DNA of 64,000 bases, from positions 558,001-622,000 of the forward strand of contig JAXBDG010000019.1 of assembly GCA_036320915.1 (NCBI GenBank), read 5' to 3'. A program made the position numbers and the translations under genes. A model generated the notes under the pieces. The model was given only the letters and a program-made list of their open reading frames with translations, was not told the origin of the DNA and ran no database searches. Shown here piece after piece: positions 22,301 through 33,980 of the stretch (its first letter is position 1; every line of letters begins with the position of its first letter). The DNA is from Linnemannia elongata. Its lineage: Eukaryota > Mortierellomycota > Mortierellomycetes > Mortierellales > Mortierellaceae.

Positions 22301-23678
22301 CTAGAGAATCAGGCAGGTATCAATAATAACAACAATCACAATAATGCAGGTACAGGATCAGGAGCGACAGGACCGGGAGCACAACAAGGAGGAAGTGGGG
22401 TACTTTGGAGTGTTGCTCAGGTCTCAGGCAATGTCATGCGGCTCACAGGTCCCGTCCTTGCTGGGTAGGTTAATGTTTGATGATTGAATTGGGAATGAGG
22501 GGTAATGACAAGGGCGGGATAAGGGGCAGGATAAGAAGAAGGGCCATAACGCAAGAATGAAGTGATTTGCATTTTTTTTCCTTGGATCCGAGAACCGAAC
22601 AACCACGAGTACCAAAACACACAAACGGCGAAATGTGCAATTATCATTCACGAGAATCTGCAGCAAGCAGCAAGGAAGAAGCAAGGTTACAGTTTATCGT
22701 GCCTGAGATACTTACTTTTTTTTGTCTATGCGTACCGGATGGTACCTTCCTTTGTTTTCCATTTGATCTTCTTTTGAGTTGAGGATTGAAAATGGGGAGC
22801 GGGACAGCGTACTGCTTGGTTTTGTTTGCCGACTATTGCCCGACAACACAACAAACATTCACACAGTCAACCAAAAGAAGAAATGAATAACATGTTTTCT
22901 GTAATTTAACATAACCAATGTATCATTCTTTCCATAAAACAAAAAATGTACCCTCCGTAGCCTTCTCTGGTCGCTGGTGGAAACGTCTAGGGCCCTTTCA
23001 ACCTCAACTATCACGGACCTTCATCATGTGTCTCCCTCCTCAGGCTCATCCTCTTCCTCCGCCTCATCCAAGGAAAATCAACAGCTCATCATGTACCCCG
23101 ACTCTCGGTTATCACAGTCCGCTTCTCTCACAAATAACAACAACAACAACAACAACAACAGCAAGGAGCCCACACTGTTCGGCAAGGCATGGGCGATGTC
23201 GACATCATGGCAGTACAACAACCCGACTACTACAAACAGCATTTTCTTTGGTTCGACCAGTGTCTTTTATCTCATCGGCGTCATCTGTTTCATCAACTTT
23301 ATCGCCTGCCAGTACTTGATCTCTTCGTCTTCTTCTGTCGAACCTTCTTTGATTTCTGGTTATTCTTCATCTTTGGAAAGGTCGAGGTCGAGATCGATGA
23401 TGGGGACGAGATCAAGGACGCAATCTGGAGCAACTTCTTCAGGAGCAGGAGCAGGAGAGTTCTCGTCGGTACCGCTGTCGAAGGATGAACAAGAAATACG
23501 GCACTTGGAACAGCAGCAACAGCAGGGGGTGGTAATGATGATGGGCATGGAGCAAGGGCATGAAGAAGAGCGATCCTATTCAATCGGCCTACATCCACAA
23601 CCACAACATCATAGTGGTGCTGGCGTCAATGCGCCGTTTTGCGCCCTCCATCGTCCTCCCACCATGCAGACTGTTTAG
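19359..23678 (+). CDS. Very long MFS transporter, ZIFL-like
   Basis: Five exons: 19359-20217, 20331-20759, 20860-21965, 22199-22464 and 22961-23678. They total 3378 bases (1125 residues); all phases and GT-AG ends agree. The carrier core resembles zinc-induced-facilitator-like MFS proteins: AVMCPFLYYMVRDFHVG, IGYYAGLLLTGFWGANL, FWGYLSDKYGRKAIM (loop 2-3 motif), GACTGLVPVSKCSIGELA and ALGPLAGGVL. ZIFL carriers usually have 450-600 residues. Here there are additions: a ~215-residue His/Arg/Ser-rich N-terminus, a Gln/Arg-rich helix (about residues 345-395) inserted in the loop after TM4, a long central loop, a Gly-rich insert in the second half, and a C-terminal tail of over 100 residues. The substrate is unknown; ZIFL relatives export zinc complexes, organic acids or drugs. 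Start: the frame is open back to 19191 without an ATG, so an extra upstream exon spliced at the AG of 19213-19214 is possible. Confidence 0.8.
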
Positions 23679-25491
23679 TTAGTTGATGATAGTCTTGATC
23701 CGAATTATGCGGCTGCTAATAAATTAGACGGCACGGCGCGCGCATAACTTCCTTCCTACCTGTCAGTTGATGCTCAATAGAGATTTCCATCCATTTGTTG
23801 TGTTTATTCTTCGAGTAAATAAGTGTGGATGGTTCGAGCAAAAGACATAGTTTGGGACCAATGAGAAGACATCGTTAAAAAACAACAATAGCAAAGCAAG
23901 AGTACCGTACTGAGAGAAAATCCAAATGGAGGGCAGACCATGCTGCTAGTCGAGTGAATGCAATGTTAACCTTAGTTGTGCTATAAAATAAAATGACATG
24001 CGATTGAGTAGAGGTAAACTAAGATGATCATTGTACTGTCATGTCAATTGAATTGGGCGCTTACTTTTCCTTGCGAGTCCTTGCTGTTAACCTGTTTGTT
24101 ATTTAGCCGAACCCAAAAGCCATGATCGACAACACGACTAAAACAAGATTCGACAGTTTTGCATGAAGAGACGAAAGGCGAGAGAGAAAAAGGAGAGGGG
24201 GATGGAAGGGGGAAGAAGGAAAGAGAAAGAAAAGAAGGAAGGGGTCAGATCGCACAATTGTGCCAGATCTCCTTGAAAAACCAACAATAAGACAGGTAAA
24301 ATAGAATGGGGTGAGCACTATTCAAACCTGAGGTTGAAATGTTATTGGTGCAAGTAGTGTTTTGAAGGGTTGAAAGTGCCTTCCGTACCTTTTACGCTTG
24401 TTGGATGTTGTGCATGAGGGAGAGGAAAGGAAAGGAAAGAGGAAAGGAAATGATGGAGTGAGGTGGGGAGGCGTGTTTGTGTTTGTTTGGAACTGAATAG
24501 TGAGAAAATTGGAGGATCCATGGTCCAGTTCTCCTTCCTCCCCACTCCAGATGCCTCCCTCTCGCGCGCGCTCTCTCTTTCTCCACCCCGTCCTTCCCTG
24601 TTTGTCCAACCTTACTCTCTCCCCCTTTGTATCGTGCTCTCTCTCAGTTCGATCCCATGTCTCTTTGTCCCTCGGTCTCTCTGTTTCTCCTGTGCATTTG
24701 GCCTTCGGCATGCTCTTAGTTTTTTGGTAACAAAGGAAAAGAAAGACTGGTAAAAATACCAATGGGAAATATTTCGAATGTGAGGAGGAAAGGTGAGTGG
24801 GAGAGTAGAAGGGAAGAGGAAGGGCTATTGAGGAGCGGAGCTCGACAGGACAGGGCTTGCCGTGGAAAATATGAGAAGAAGGAAAAGGCGATGGGCGCTG
24901 GGAGAATTGGACAGAAAGGAGCAGCAGCAACAGGCGAGTTAGCAAACGGGACCACTTCTTTTTTTTGCCTGTCGTCGGTGCTGCTGCTTGCTCATCTTTT
25001 TTTTTTCTTTTCCAATCGATGAGAGTTGTGTCGTGTTTGTATTCGTTGTTGTTGTTGACAAAGGAAGACAAAAAAAACATGACAACACATGACTGACCAA
25101 CAACACAACGATGTCTCCTTCCTTACTCTATTCTCTCTTGCTTTAATAGATTATCGACACTAATAAATACGAAATCCGCGTCGTTCATCCACTTGTCAAC
25201 ATGTATTTCTGTACCCTACTTTTCCTTCATCACTGTAAATTGTTTTGGGACCACACAGAGATAGACCATAAAGAAAAAAGAGATACCACTTCCTCCTCCG
25301 TCCATTCGCTCTTCAATTCGGTCTGCGGAGCAAAATATATGTCCCATAACAGAGGAGAAAAAAGGACGGAGGGAAAGAGAAGGGATGAACAAAATTCCCT
25401 CTTCGCTCACTTACTCGCACAACATACACACGTTTTTCGAATTTTTACCCCAGTTTGGGATCATAAGTGTGTACAATATCCTTCGTACCCA

Positions 25492-25495
<4 letters not shown>

Positions 25496-25532
<37 letters not shown>
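25496..25532 (+). repeat. Poly(T) tract, 37 nt
   Basis: Uninterrupted T run on the + strand in a gene-poor stretch. Confidence 0.97.
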
Positions 25533-25533
<1 letters not shown>

Positions 25534-28026
25534 TTTGGTTCCATTCCCATCTTAGGTTCCATCTCAGGTTCCATCTCAATTTTTTTCCCGCCGCCTTTTC
25601 TTACGTTGCCAGTCTGTCTGTCTGTCCTCTCCTCGCTTGCCCCGACCGACGTAACCCGCAGTTTCAATTGCGCCCTAATAAGATGTCTAAATAGAAGCAC
25701 AAAAAAAAATCTAACTTTGTTTAGTGAGTCCATGGACGTCAAGTAGGAAAAAACGGACTTTCTGAACATCTGGGAAAAAAACACCTACAAAAACAAAAAC
25801 AAAAACAAAAAAGCTGCGTCTTCGCCCCCTTTTCTTGGCACACACTTAGCCCATGAGTCTTGTTTGTTATTCCTTTCGATGTTCTTGTTCAGCCGAGAAC
25901 GATTACTGATAGAAAAGCAGTGAGCTGAAGTGTAGGTAGAGCTTCAAACAAAAAGCGGATCCAGAGGTTGAGAATGAGATAGGGAGAGAGAGAAGTCGGT
26001 GTGATGTGAGGAGGGAAATTGTAGGTCTGGAAAAGTCGAAGAGTTGCACCACAAAAAAAAAAAAAAAAAGACCATCATCCATTAACGTCTAAAAAAAAGT
26101 TTAGTTCACTTCCACTCTTTGTTTTGTTTTGGTTTCTGTACCAGTCTAGATATGGTCTAGAATGAAGAAAGGGAAAAATGGACCATGATCTGTTCTCGTA
26201 GGCACCAATAGTGTGCAGCTTGTCTGTTTGTTTATGCTTCCTCTTTCTTCTTTTGCTTGATAACAGAAGAAAGCCTTCGTTGAGCATAATGGCGATTCCA
26301 AGGAAGAGCAGGAGAGGATTTCATGGTTGCACAAAGGAAAAAAAATCGTCTATGATTATTTTCATTCAGAGGTGGAGATATGGAGGACGGTGATACCACT
26401 TGACTGATGACTACATGAAAAGGGGAGGAAAAAGAAGGCGATGCACAAAAACAAGAAGTAGAATAGCTGACGAAGAACAAAGGAAGTAGTGCAAAAGAAC
26501 AAAAATTGGCAAGCTTACTCATCTATAGTTCACCGGCTTGCATTCTCGCTGTTGTTTTCTTTTGGTTTCTATGGTAAAACCATAAAACAAGGCAAAGAAC
26601 AACCATTCCATTCGTTGCGCTAGTAGATTCCGATCTTTTTGTTTGTTTGTTTATTGTTTTGGGGTATTCCCTTCCTCGACAAGCTAGTGCCAACTTCCAA
26701 GGGGGACTTCGAAGGGAGGAAGGAAGACTATGGAAGAAAGAAACAAAAACGAAGGAGAGAAGGAATGAATGGGATGGAACAAAAAATTGCGGGCAACTTT
26801 GAATAAAGTCGTAGAAAAACAATAACCATGTCAACATGGGAAAATAAGAAAACCTGTTTTCTTAGTCTATCCTAGGACAACACATGTCCATCGCCTGCAT
26901 CTATCCACACCCTCTTTTCATTGTGCGTGGTAGGAAATGAACAATGTGGGCATAACCATATAGGTGCCTGCCGTTCTTGTCGATCCCAATAGAAGCAATA
27001 GATGAGGGGGATTGACATGGTAGCAGCTTCTCATCCACACACTTTCTCTACATGCGCCCATTGATTTTCGAGAGACAACCCCATACTTTCCTCTCGTGTG
27101 GACCTCTCGAGTCCTTTCTATTGTTTGTTTTGTTGGTGAAAATGCGGTTGTGCCGGTTGTTAAAGAAGATGACGATCTACAGACAAGCAAAATATCAAGC
27201 CTCTTTTTTTTTCCCCAGACAGCCAGAAAAAGAGTGTGGACCAAAACCATTTGGATTTCTCTCCTTTTTTTTTCTTTTTTTGATCGAGGAAGTAATGAAA
27301 GCAGAGTTCGAGTTCTCTATTTTTTGTTCACTCGATCCACCCACCCATTCCAAGACTTGGAACTCAAACCAGGCTAAAAATCATAAAAATAAGAAAAGGT
27401 GAACAGAACAACAGCCCTGACGGGTGTAACCCTACCTCGAAAAGTGAGCGTGCGAAGCTCAGTTCAAGGAACTGGCCCCGGCAAAAGAAAAACTTCATTG
27501 CCGAGCCTCTTCCTTTCTGTTCATCCTTTTGTTGTTCGTTTTTCGTTTTTTATGTTTTTTACTTTTTGCTCTTTTTTTCGGGCGGTCTTTCTGGTGCGAC
27601 TCCAAGCTTACAGGAGCAAAGAGGAAAAGAGATGGACGTGTAGATAAAATGGTACAACGAGAAAAGTACATTGCCATTTTTTTTTATTTTTTTTTTTTTT
27701 TGGTTGGTTGGAATTGGGTTGTTTGTTGAGATGGAGAGGACTTGTGAGTGTGGTGTGGTGTGGTGTGGTGTGTAAAACTCTCTTACTGTTCAAATGCGCA
27801 CTTTTTCTATTTTGGTCACCCTTTTTTCCCTCCTCTTTCACGCAGCCCAATTCCTTCGGAATGTCAAAAGTGGGGGGAGAGAGAAAGATGAAGAGAGGGA
27901 GGGGGGGATTAAGAGCAAAAGAGGCTGTGACGAGAGGGTAAAAGCAAGGATGAAAACTGACAAACCATCAAAAACACAAAAGAAAACTTTAACAAACCCG
28001 GCTCACCTCTCCTTCTCTCTGTCTAT

Positions 28027-28028
<2 letters not shown>

Positions 28029-28063
<35 letters not shown>

Positions 28064-28073
28064 GGGGGGGGGG
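28029..28073 (+). repeat. T34-G11 compound homopolymer
   Basis: 34 T followed directly by 11 G (28063-28073). The junction of two long homopolymers is unusual and also prone to sequencing error. Confidence 0.95.
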
Positions 28074-28239
28074 AGGGTTTTCACTATTCCTAGCAGTGTG
28101 GGTATTCGGACATCATCTCGATCAGGGTAAACATCGACAGACAGCAGACGAAGAAAGAGAAACAGGAATGAGAGGCACAAGGAAGCAGAAAGAGGGTGGG
28201 AAAGAAAGAAAGGTATGTATATCGCGCAGACACTTTTTT

Positions 28240-28536
28240 TTTCAAGAACAGGCGGTCTTTGAATCCCCGAGAAAGGGAAAAAAAAGAGCTCAACCTCCAC
28301 CGGACCGCCACCCAATCGAATCCTTACTGACCAGAGAGGATATGGACCAAGTGAAGAACGGGTATGAGAACATCCTCTTTCAAAGCCTGGTCTACGTCCC
28401 CTCAACTCGAATAACCTTCGATAAACCCACTTTCGATCAATTGCAAGCTCAAGGTGGGTGGAAAGAAGTGTGCTGCTTGCCAATGGCTGCCAGGATACAC
28501 TTCTTCATTTTAGATGAACCCACTGCATCCATCTGA
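28240..28536 (+). pseudogene. Coding-looking fragment, unknown
   Basis: A + strand frame open to 28536 with normal amino-acid mix, unlike its surroundings (for example REDMDQVKNGYENILFQSL and PSTRITFDKPTFDQLQAQ). A GT (GTGGGT) follows the Gln-Ala-Gln end and could be a donor site. No upstream start exon or downstream exon was found, and I do not recognise the family. It may be a gene relic or one exon of an unrecognised gene. Confidence 0.25.
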
Positions 28537-31500
28537 CCCACATATTCCTTTCTCTTCCGAGATGCGATTGTCCATTTTCCGCTTGAAACAATCAAGACCC
28601 ACTTTTTTTCTTAGTCTGCATGCATTGAATCTCACATAAGCCTCAGAGACAAATCGAGAGCACAAAAGGATAAGGGATCACTGTCTGTTTTTCCTTGTTG
28701 CGACAGTATTGTTTTTGCTTCAATGGTTCTTTTGAGCACTGAGCAACCGAAAACGCTCACTGCTTTCTAGTCTGGCACATGCGGCTGATAACAAAAGTAT
28801 CTGACGATGAGCAGTTCGTTGTGTTTAACTATCGATGGTTCTTTAGATATATCTCAGGAGTAGCGCTATGAACATAGAAGAGCAATCCTCGTCAGTTGAT
28901 AGATGCCTGTAGAGATAGAGAGGATTGTCAACAAAACCGATGTTTTCAGGTGCGATTTGGTTTGGCAGAAAAAATATAGTGCAATTTCACTAGTCCGGGG
29001 CATTGAGTTGGTTTAGCGAGGCAAGATCAGGGAACCCCATGCCTAGAACATCAAAGCATTTTTCGATTTTTTTTGATTTCTGAACGACTCACCAGCACAC
29101 ATCTGTCAAATGCTGCAACACCCTTACTCTAGTGACTTTTAGGTGGCACGCGCGCATAGACCGACATCCTCATATATTACATAAACGCGTTCGCTGGCAC
29201 TTCACAGGCCTGTCAAACTGGAGCTTTTTGTCCTCTTCATAACCGGTAGGGTGTCCGTCCTCTCGTCTCTCGACTTGCGCGGGCTGTGTTTACTTATGGA
29301 GAATGGAACAAAAGTCCAAAGCGAAAATAAAGCAGTCCTACTGACAGTTCCTCTGCTTCCCTCGCATGCAAGAGAAGAAGATAAGGTGCCCCATCACATA
29401 AACACGCAAACACTAAATCTCTTTTCCCTTCCCCTTCCTCCCTTCCCTCCTCGTCCTGTGTTCTCTTGTCATCTCGTTTTATTTCTTTGACCCTCTTTTT
29501 TATTTTTTATTTTATTTTTTATTTTTTCCACAACCCAAAGGAAAAATAGAGTATTTGTGTTGTTATGAGCCTCGCCAAACAAGAAAGCGATCGGGAAAAT
29601 TTAAGAGAAAAAGAGAGACAGGATGATGTTCTGGATCGTCCGCTTTTCCTCTGCCTTGTCATTTCTTGCGCTGCTCAATCGTATGTTTAGTTTGTTATGT
29701 TGTGTTGTGTTGAGTTGTGTTGTGTTGTGTTGTGTTGTGTTGTATTGTGTTGTGTTGTTTTGTTGAATTCATTATTTTTTTGGACCATTCCCAGGTGCCT
29801 CTCGCTTCCCTTTCTCTTTCTCTTTCTCTTTCTCCACCCCTCGATCGACTCCCTTCGCCGTTTTTATTTTATCAAGGCAATACCTGTATTTGCGCTTCGA
29901 GTTTATATTCTGATACTCCTTCCTTTGCTTTTTGCATCTAGCCTTGAATCGATGATCTCTTCCTGGCTAGGGTACTAAATATTCCTAGAGCAGAGCCGAA
30001 CAATCTCAATATACGTTTTTCACCCAAACGTTCTTTTGTTTCCTGACAAAAGGTTCTAACGAGGTGTCGTCCCTGTGGTGTCGGGCATACATGCGTCCAG
30101 CAGGCCCTCCATTGGACTGAGAGTAACACAGTTGATAGTACCTGAAGACGACCTCCTCCATCAGCGGCCAGTAAGATCAGGGATGTAGCCGTCTTAGACA
30201 ACCATATGGAACACACGTCAACGGTTGATCAGTAATTTGGTTTAAGCTTCTTCCTCTGATCTCGAACGAGATGCGAAACATATCTAGGCGAAAGGCGGAC
30301 GAGGAGACGAAGAGACGAGAGAGGTGGAGGAGTAGACACATATGTGATACGGACGAACACCGGTGAAGAAATGGAACAAGGGAAGAAGGAGGAAGCGACG
30401 ATGATCGTCCGAATAGGCGATCTTTGGAGGTTTAGAACTTTAAAACAAAAATCGACCACGACAACAAAAAAGACTAAATAGCCATCACGCTCCTCATAGT
30501 AAACCTTGGAACACTGTTTGATTGTGATGTATTCTGTATTTATTTGCTTTCAAAGCTTCTAGGAGCGAGTGTTGATGTGTTACCGTTCTTGATTATCAAA
30601 TCTAGACACCGTGAAGATTTCTTTAACAGTAACATCAACAACTACTACAAACCCCAGCTGCCAAACGTAAAGGAAGGTACCATACTAAGAGGAAAAAAAA
30701 GGTTACAGGACGTCCTCCTCTTCTTCTGTGGGTCTTTTCTCCCCCATTGACAGACGACAGTTACAAGTTTACTCAGTCACTTTTTATCAATCAACTCTCC
30801 CCTCTCTCACGCCTTTTCCGCCTTCTCCAGGGAGAGGTTTTTTTTTAAAAAGTTTCTCCGTTTTTCTATCTGTTGTCAATTGTTGTTTACGTTTCCCTTA
30901 TTTCATAGGCTCAGTATGAATGAGGCTGACTTGCATCAAAAGGGAATGAGAACGAGGGTTTATATGTGAGAGGGCTGGATGGAAAGGGAACTAATTGCTG
31001 ATCTTTTTTTTGTGGATCAATTTTCCCCACTCCTTTCCCCCTCCCTTCCTTCCCTCCCTTCCTTCCTTCCTTCCTTCTTTCCCTCTTTCTGCCGCCTCTC
31101 CTGAGTTGCAATCGCCAGATATTTTGTCGCGTTTTCGCGTAATTTAACTCCTGAAAGCTATAAGGCTGGCCCCTCTTGAACTTTCCTGTCCAAACCCAAC
31201 AATAAGAGAAAAGCAAGGGAAAAAAGGATAAGGAAAACAAGAGAAAACAATGCAGGTTCATTTAAATGCCTAGATAAAAAAAAAACGGAATATGTATTAA
31301 CAACCACAACAGAAAACGAAGAAATAAAGAGATGGTGGGATGGTTGGTGCTTGAATCGCTAAGCCATACAAGGAGACCAACACCTCCTGTCGAAAGAAAT
31401 ACAACTCTTTCCAAGCAATAGCTTAAGTATCTGTACGCATTGGCTGGAGAGGCAGTAAAGAATGTTAAGGATGCACTCTGCTAAGTCTAAGGCCAGCAAG

Positions 31501-32939
31501 TAGCGAATACACAAGAAGGTGGAGAAGGGTGTCCAAGCCTCCGAGCCTCCAAACCTCCGAGGAGAAAAATTGCTGATCCATGGATCGTGAGATTCCTCTC
31601 TTTAAAATGATCAGCAAAAAAAAAACGTATGATTTGTTTTTTCGGTGTGGACCATTTTTGGCCAGAGTGACGATATGTGTGGGTGTGTGTATGTTTTGGT
31701 TATTTTTCTCACGGGGATGGGTGGAGAGATGGAAATGGGCGCCATAACTACTTGTGCACCATGCTACCAAGTAAGTTAGTCTGGCTGCATCATCTAGAAC
31801 ACGATGCGTTTTCACATTTTTCTCTACCAACGCATCGGGGAAAAGAAGGGAAGGGAGGGAGGGGCATAAGCACTTTGGTATGTCGACTTTTTTTGTTAGT
31901 CCGACCAGAGAGTAGAGTTTATTAGATAGAAGGGAGTAGGCAAAAAATGTATAAAAAAAGACAAGCTACATACGCACACACACACGCACGCATGCAAACA
32001 TGTTCATGTGTTGTTGATTTCTTTTGGTTGCATGAACGAAAAGAGTACCGGGAATGCTATTTTGTCTGTCAACATGTTTTATACAAAGCATTGAATAGAA
32101 CAAGAAAGAAAAGCTAAGGGGAAAGAGAGTGCGAGCGTGCGTGCAGAGCGCGGGGTTATGAGATTGAATAGGTTAAAGGATAAAATGAAAACAGGTGGGG
32201 AGAATGGGTAAATGATAAGCTGAGATCGCTCTTGTTGAAAGATCGCCCGTCCGATGATAATATGCAGCCTTAGGTGAAAAGCAATAAAAACAACAGCAGG
32301 GATTTGTCTTCTCCTTCCTCACACTCATACACACAAATCTCGACCGGCGTACAAAAAAACAAGGAGAGAGAGAGGGAAAGAAAAAAATGGAGGTCCAAGA
32401 AAGATCGAAGGGAAAATGCTGCACGCACAGTGCCCTCTTTCAGTCTCGCTTACTCTCGCTGTCTCTATCTCTCGCACATACACACGCTCTCCTTCTTCTT
32501 GTTTCGTGCATCCGATGATACGTCTTCGTATCCAGATGTTGGGAGTGAAGTCGATATAAATGGGTGACATGTGTTGCTGTTGTGTCCTTTGTAGAGCGAC
32601 CAGCCCTGTTGATGCCGTTTCTTAAAAATGACTGACAAAAAAGACCGATTGAATGGGATTGAGGGACGTTTCGTTTCGATAATGTAATTCGGGCAAAGTC
32701 GAATCGGATCCGAGTAGGGGTGAAAAAAAGAGTAAAGGGGTGAAAAAAACCAAGATTGGATTTGTGTAGAAAAGAGCAAAGGGACGGAGGACGTGACATG
32801 GAAGACAACGAAGGCGTGTCTATCAAGTTGATTGCAATTGGCTTTACAACACTGGGGTTGCAGAAATAAGCAGCTTGTTATATTGACGTTCTTCTTTGAA
32901 CTCAATTGAAAAAGCATACCCTCAGTCGTCGTGATTGTT
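28537..32939. other. Gene-poor stretch with simple repeats
   Basis: About 4.4 kb. It contains a TGTTG pentanucleotide array near 29697-29762 and several pyrimidine blocks. The minus frame 29938-30216 is open but has no resemblance or splice support. No gene or RNA gene recognised. Confidence 0.5.
29697..29762 (+). repeat. (TGTTG)n pentanucleotide array
   Basis: About a dozen copies of a TGTTG unit with a few one-base variants. Confidence 0.9.
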
Positions 32940-33163
32940 TCAATGTTGATGCACCGATAGCTCCTCGTTGCTGGCCTTGGTTAAATCGGGAGGAGGCAAG
33001 AATGCAGAAGAGCACGGCACATCTCCTGTGAATACCTTCTTCATCCTTCTAGCCTTTCCATCGAGCCCAAGCCTTTGCCCTACTTTTGTCATGTTCGTGT
33101 ACCACTGTGGTGCATGTATACCACTCTTGCAGTGAAGGTCATCAAGCTCACTAACCACAAGAA

Positions 33164-33206
<43 letters not shown>

Positions 33207-33980
33207 CCAAACATCTGCCATCCACAACAACGAACGACAACCAACCAACCAACCAACCAATTGCGTTCATCCAAAGAGATCTCCTTCTCTCTTTCCTTGT
33301 CAACTTCTACGAATTTTTTTTTTTTTTTTTTTTTGCATTTCATTCAAGAAAAGCGAGCAAAGCAAGCGCTTTTCGTCAAATTCAACTTACTCTTCATTAC
33401 GTTTCTTGTATTTCTTCGGCACTGCACGGCTCACCCTAATTCGCAACCTTGCTCGGCTGGTCCAATGCGCACCACTTGTTCCTCTCCCCTCATTCCATTA
33501 CTAACTATTAGATCAATTCAAATCGCGAGAGGGAAAGAACACAATTCGACTCAATTAACACTCTGCCTCCCCTTGTCCCTCTTCCTCTTTCCATTATTCC
33601 CATTCTTCTATCTCCCCCTTGAGATCGGGGGAACTGAAGGCTAAGTTGCTTAACATTAGCAGATTCTTTACTTGTTTCAATTATGGTTGATTTGATGGAG
33701 GATGAGGAGCGCAGAGTAAAGAAAAAAACGGCAGTCAGCGGGTCAGGTGCATGTTCCATTCTTCCTGGATCGACGGGATTTTCATTGAAGCATGATGATG
33801 AGCATCAATAAACACACATCTCTGCAATTGAGTAACAGCTATAGTTAGTTAGTTAGTTTATCTTTACCTAGTCTTCTCAAACAGCTCCATATCGACCATC
33901 CTACATGCCGAACAATCCTCTTGGTTTGTGTCTTCTTCCTCACTTCCTTCTTCCTTTTCATCATCTCCTTTCTTGCTCCC
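32940..33980 (-). CDS. Candidate two-exon 3' gene portion, unknown
   Basis: Two minus-strand segments with normal codon use join in phase. Exon 33980-33868 is acidic (KKGDDEKEEGSEEEDTNQED, then CSACRMVDMELFEKT) and ends at AG|GTAAAG, phase 2. Exon 33146-32940 follows a poly(U)-rich acceptor (TGGTTAG) and reads SELDDLHCKSGIHAPQWYTN, then KVGQRLGLDGKARRMKKVFTGD, ending in a normal stop at 32940. The intron is about 720 bp and contains a 38-nt homopolymer on its 3' side. The 5' end is uncertain: an acceptor (GGTACAG) just before 33980 fits the phase, but no further exon or start was found upstream. No family recognised. It may be a real small gene or a decaying one. Confidence 0.35.
33167..33204 (+). 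repeat. Poly(A) tract, 38 nt
   Basis: Uninterrupted A run; on the minus strand it is poly(T) lying 20 bases before the acceptor of the candidate exon at 33146. Confidence 0.97.

Larger units (their letters stand above)
23679..28239. other. Gene-poor, repeat-rich stretch
   Basis: About 4.5 kb of low-complexity sequence with purine/pyrimidine blocks and two long homopolymers (25496-25532 and 28029-28073). Long open frames such as 24322-25080 (-) are low-complexity and have no family resemblance. No gene supported. Confidence 0.5.

Noticed and set aside
24322..25080. Minus-strand open frame of 252 residues
   Set aside because: Low-complexity Lys/Arg then Ser/Pro composition, no family resemblance and an equally open opposite strand.
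27399..27500. Possible structured RNA with GC-richer sequence
   Set aside because: No tRNA A/B boxes or convincing long pairing; nothing decisive by eye.
29938..30216. Minus-strand frame of 92 residues
   Set aside because: No ordinary start context, no matching exon in phase and no recognisable family.
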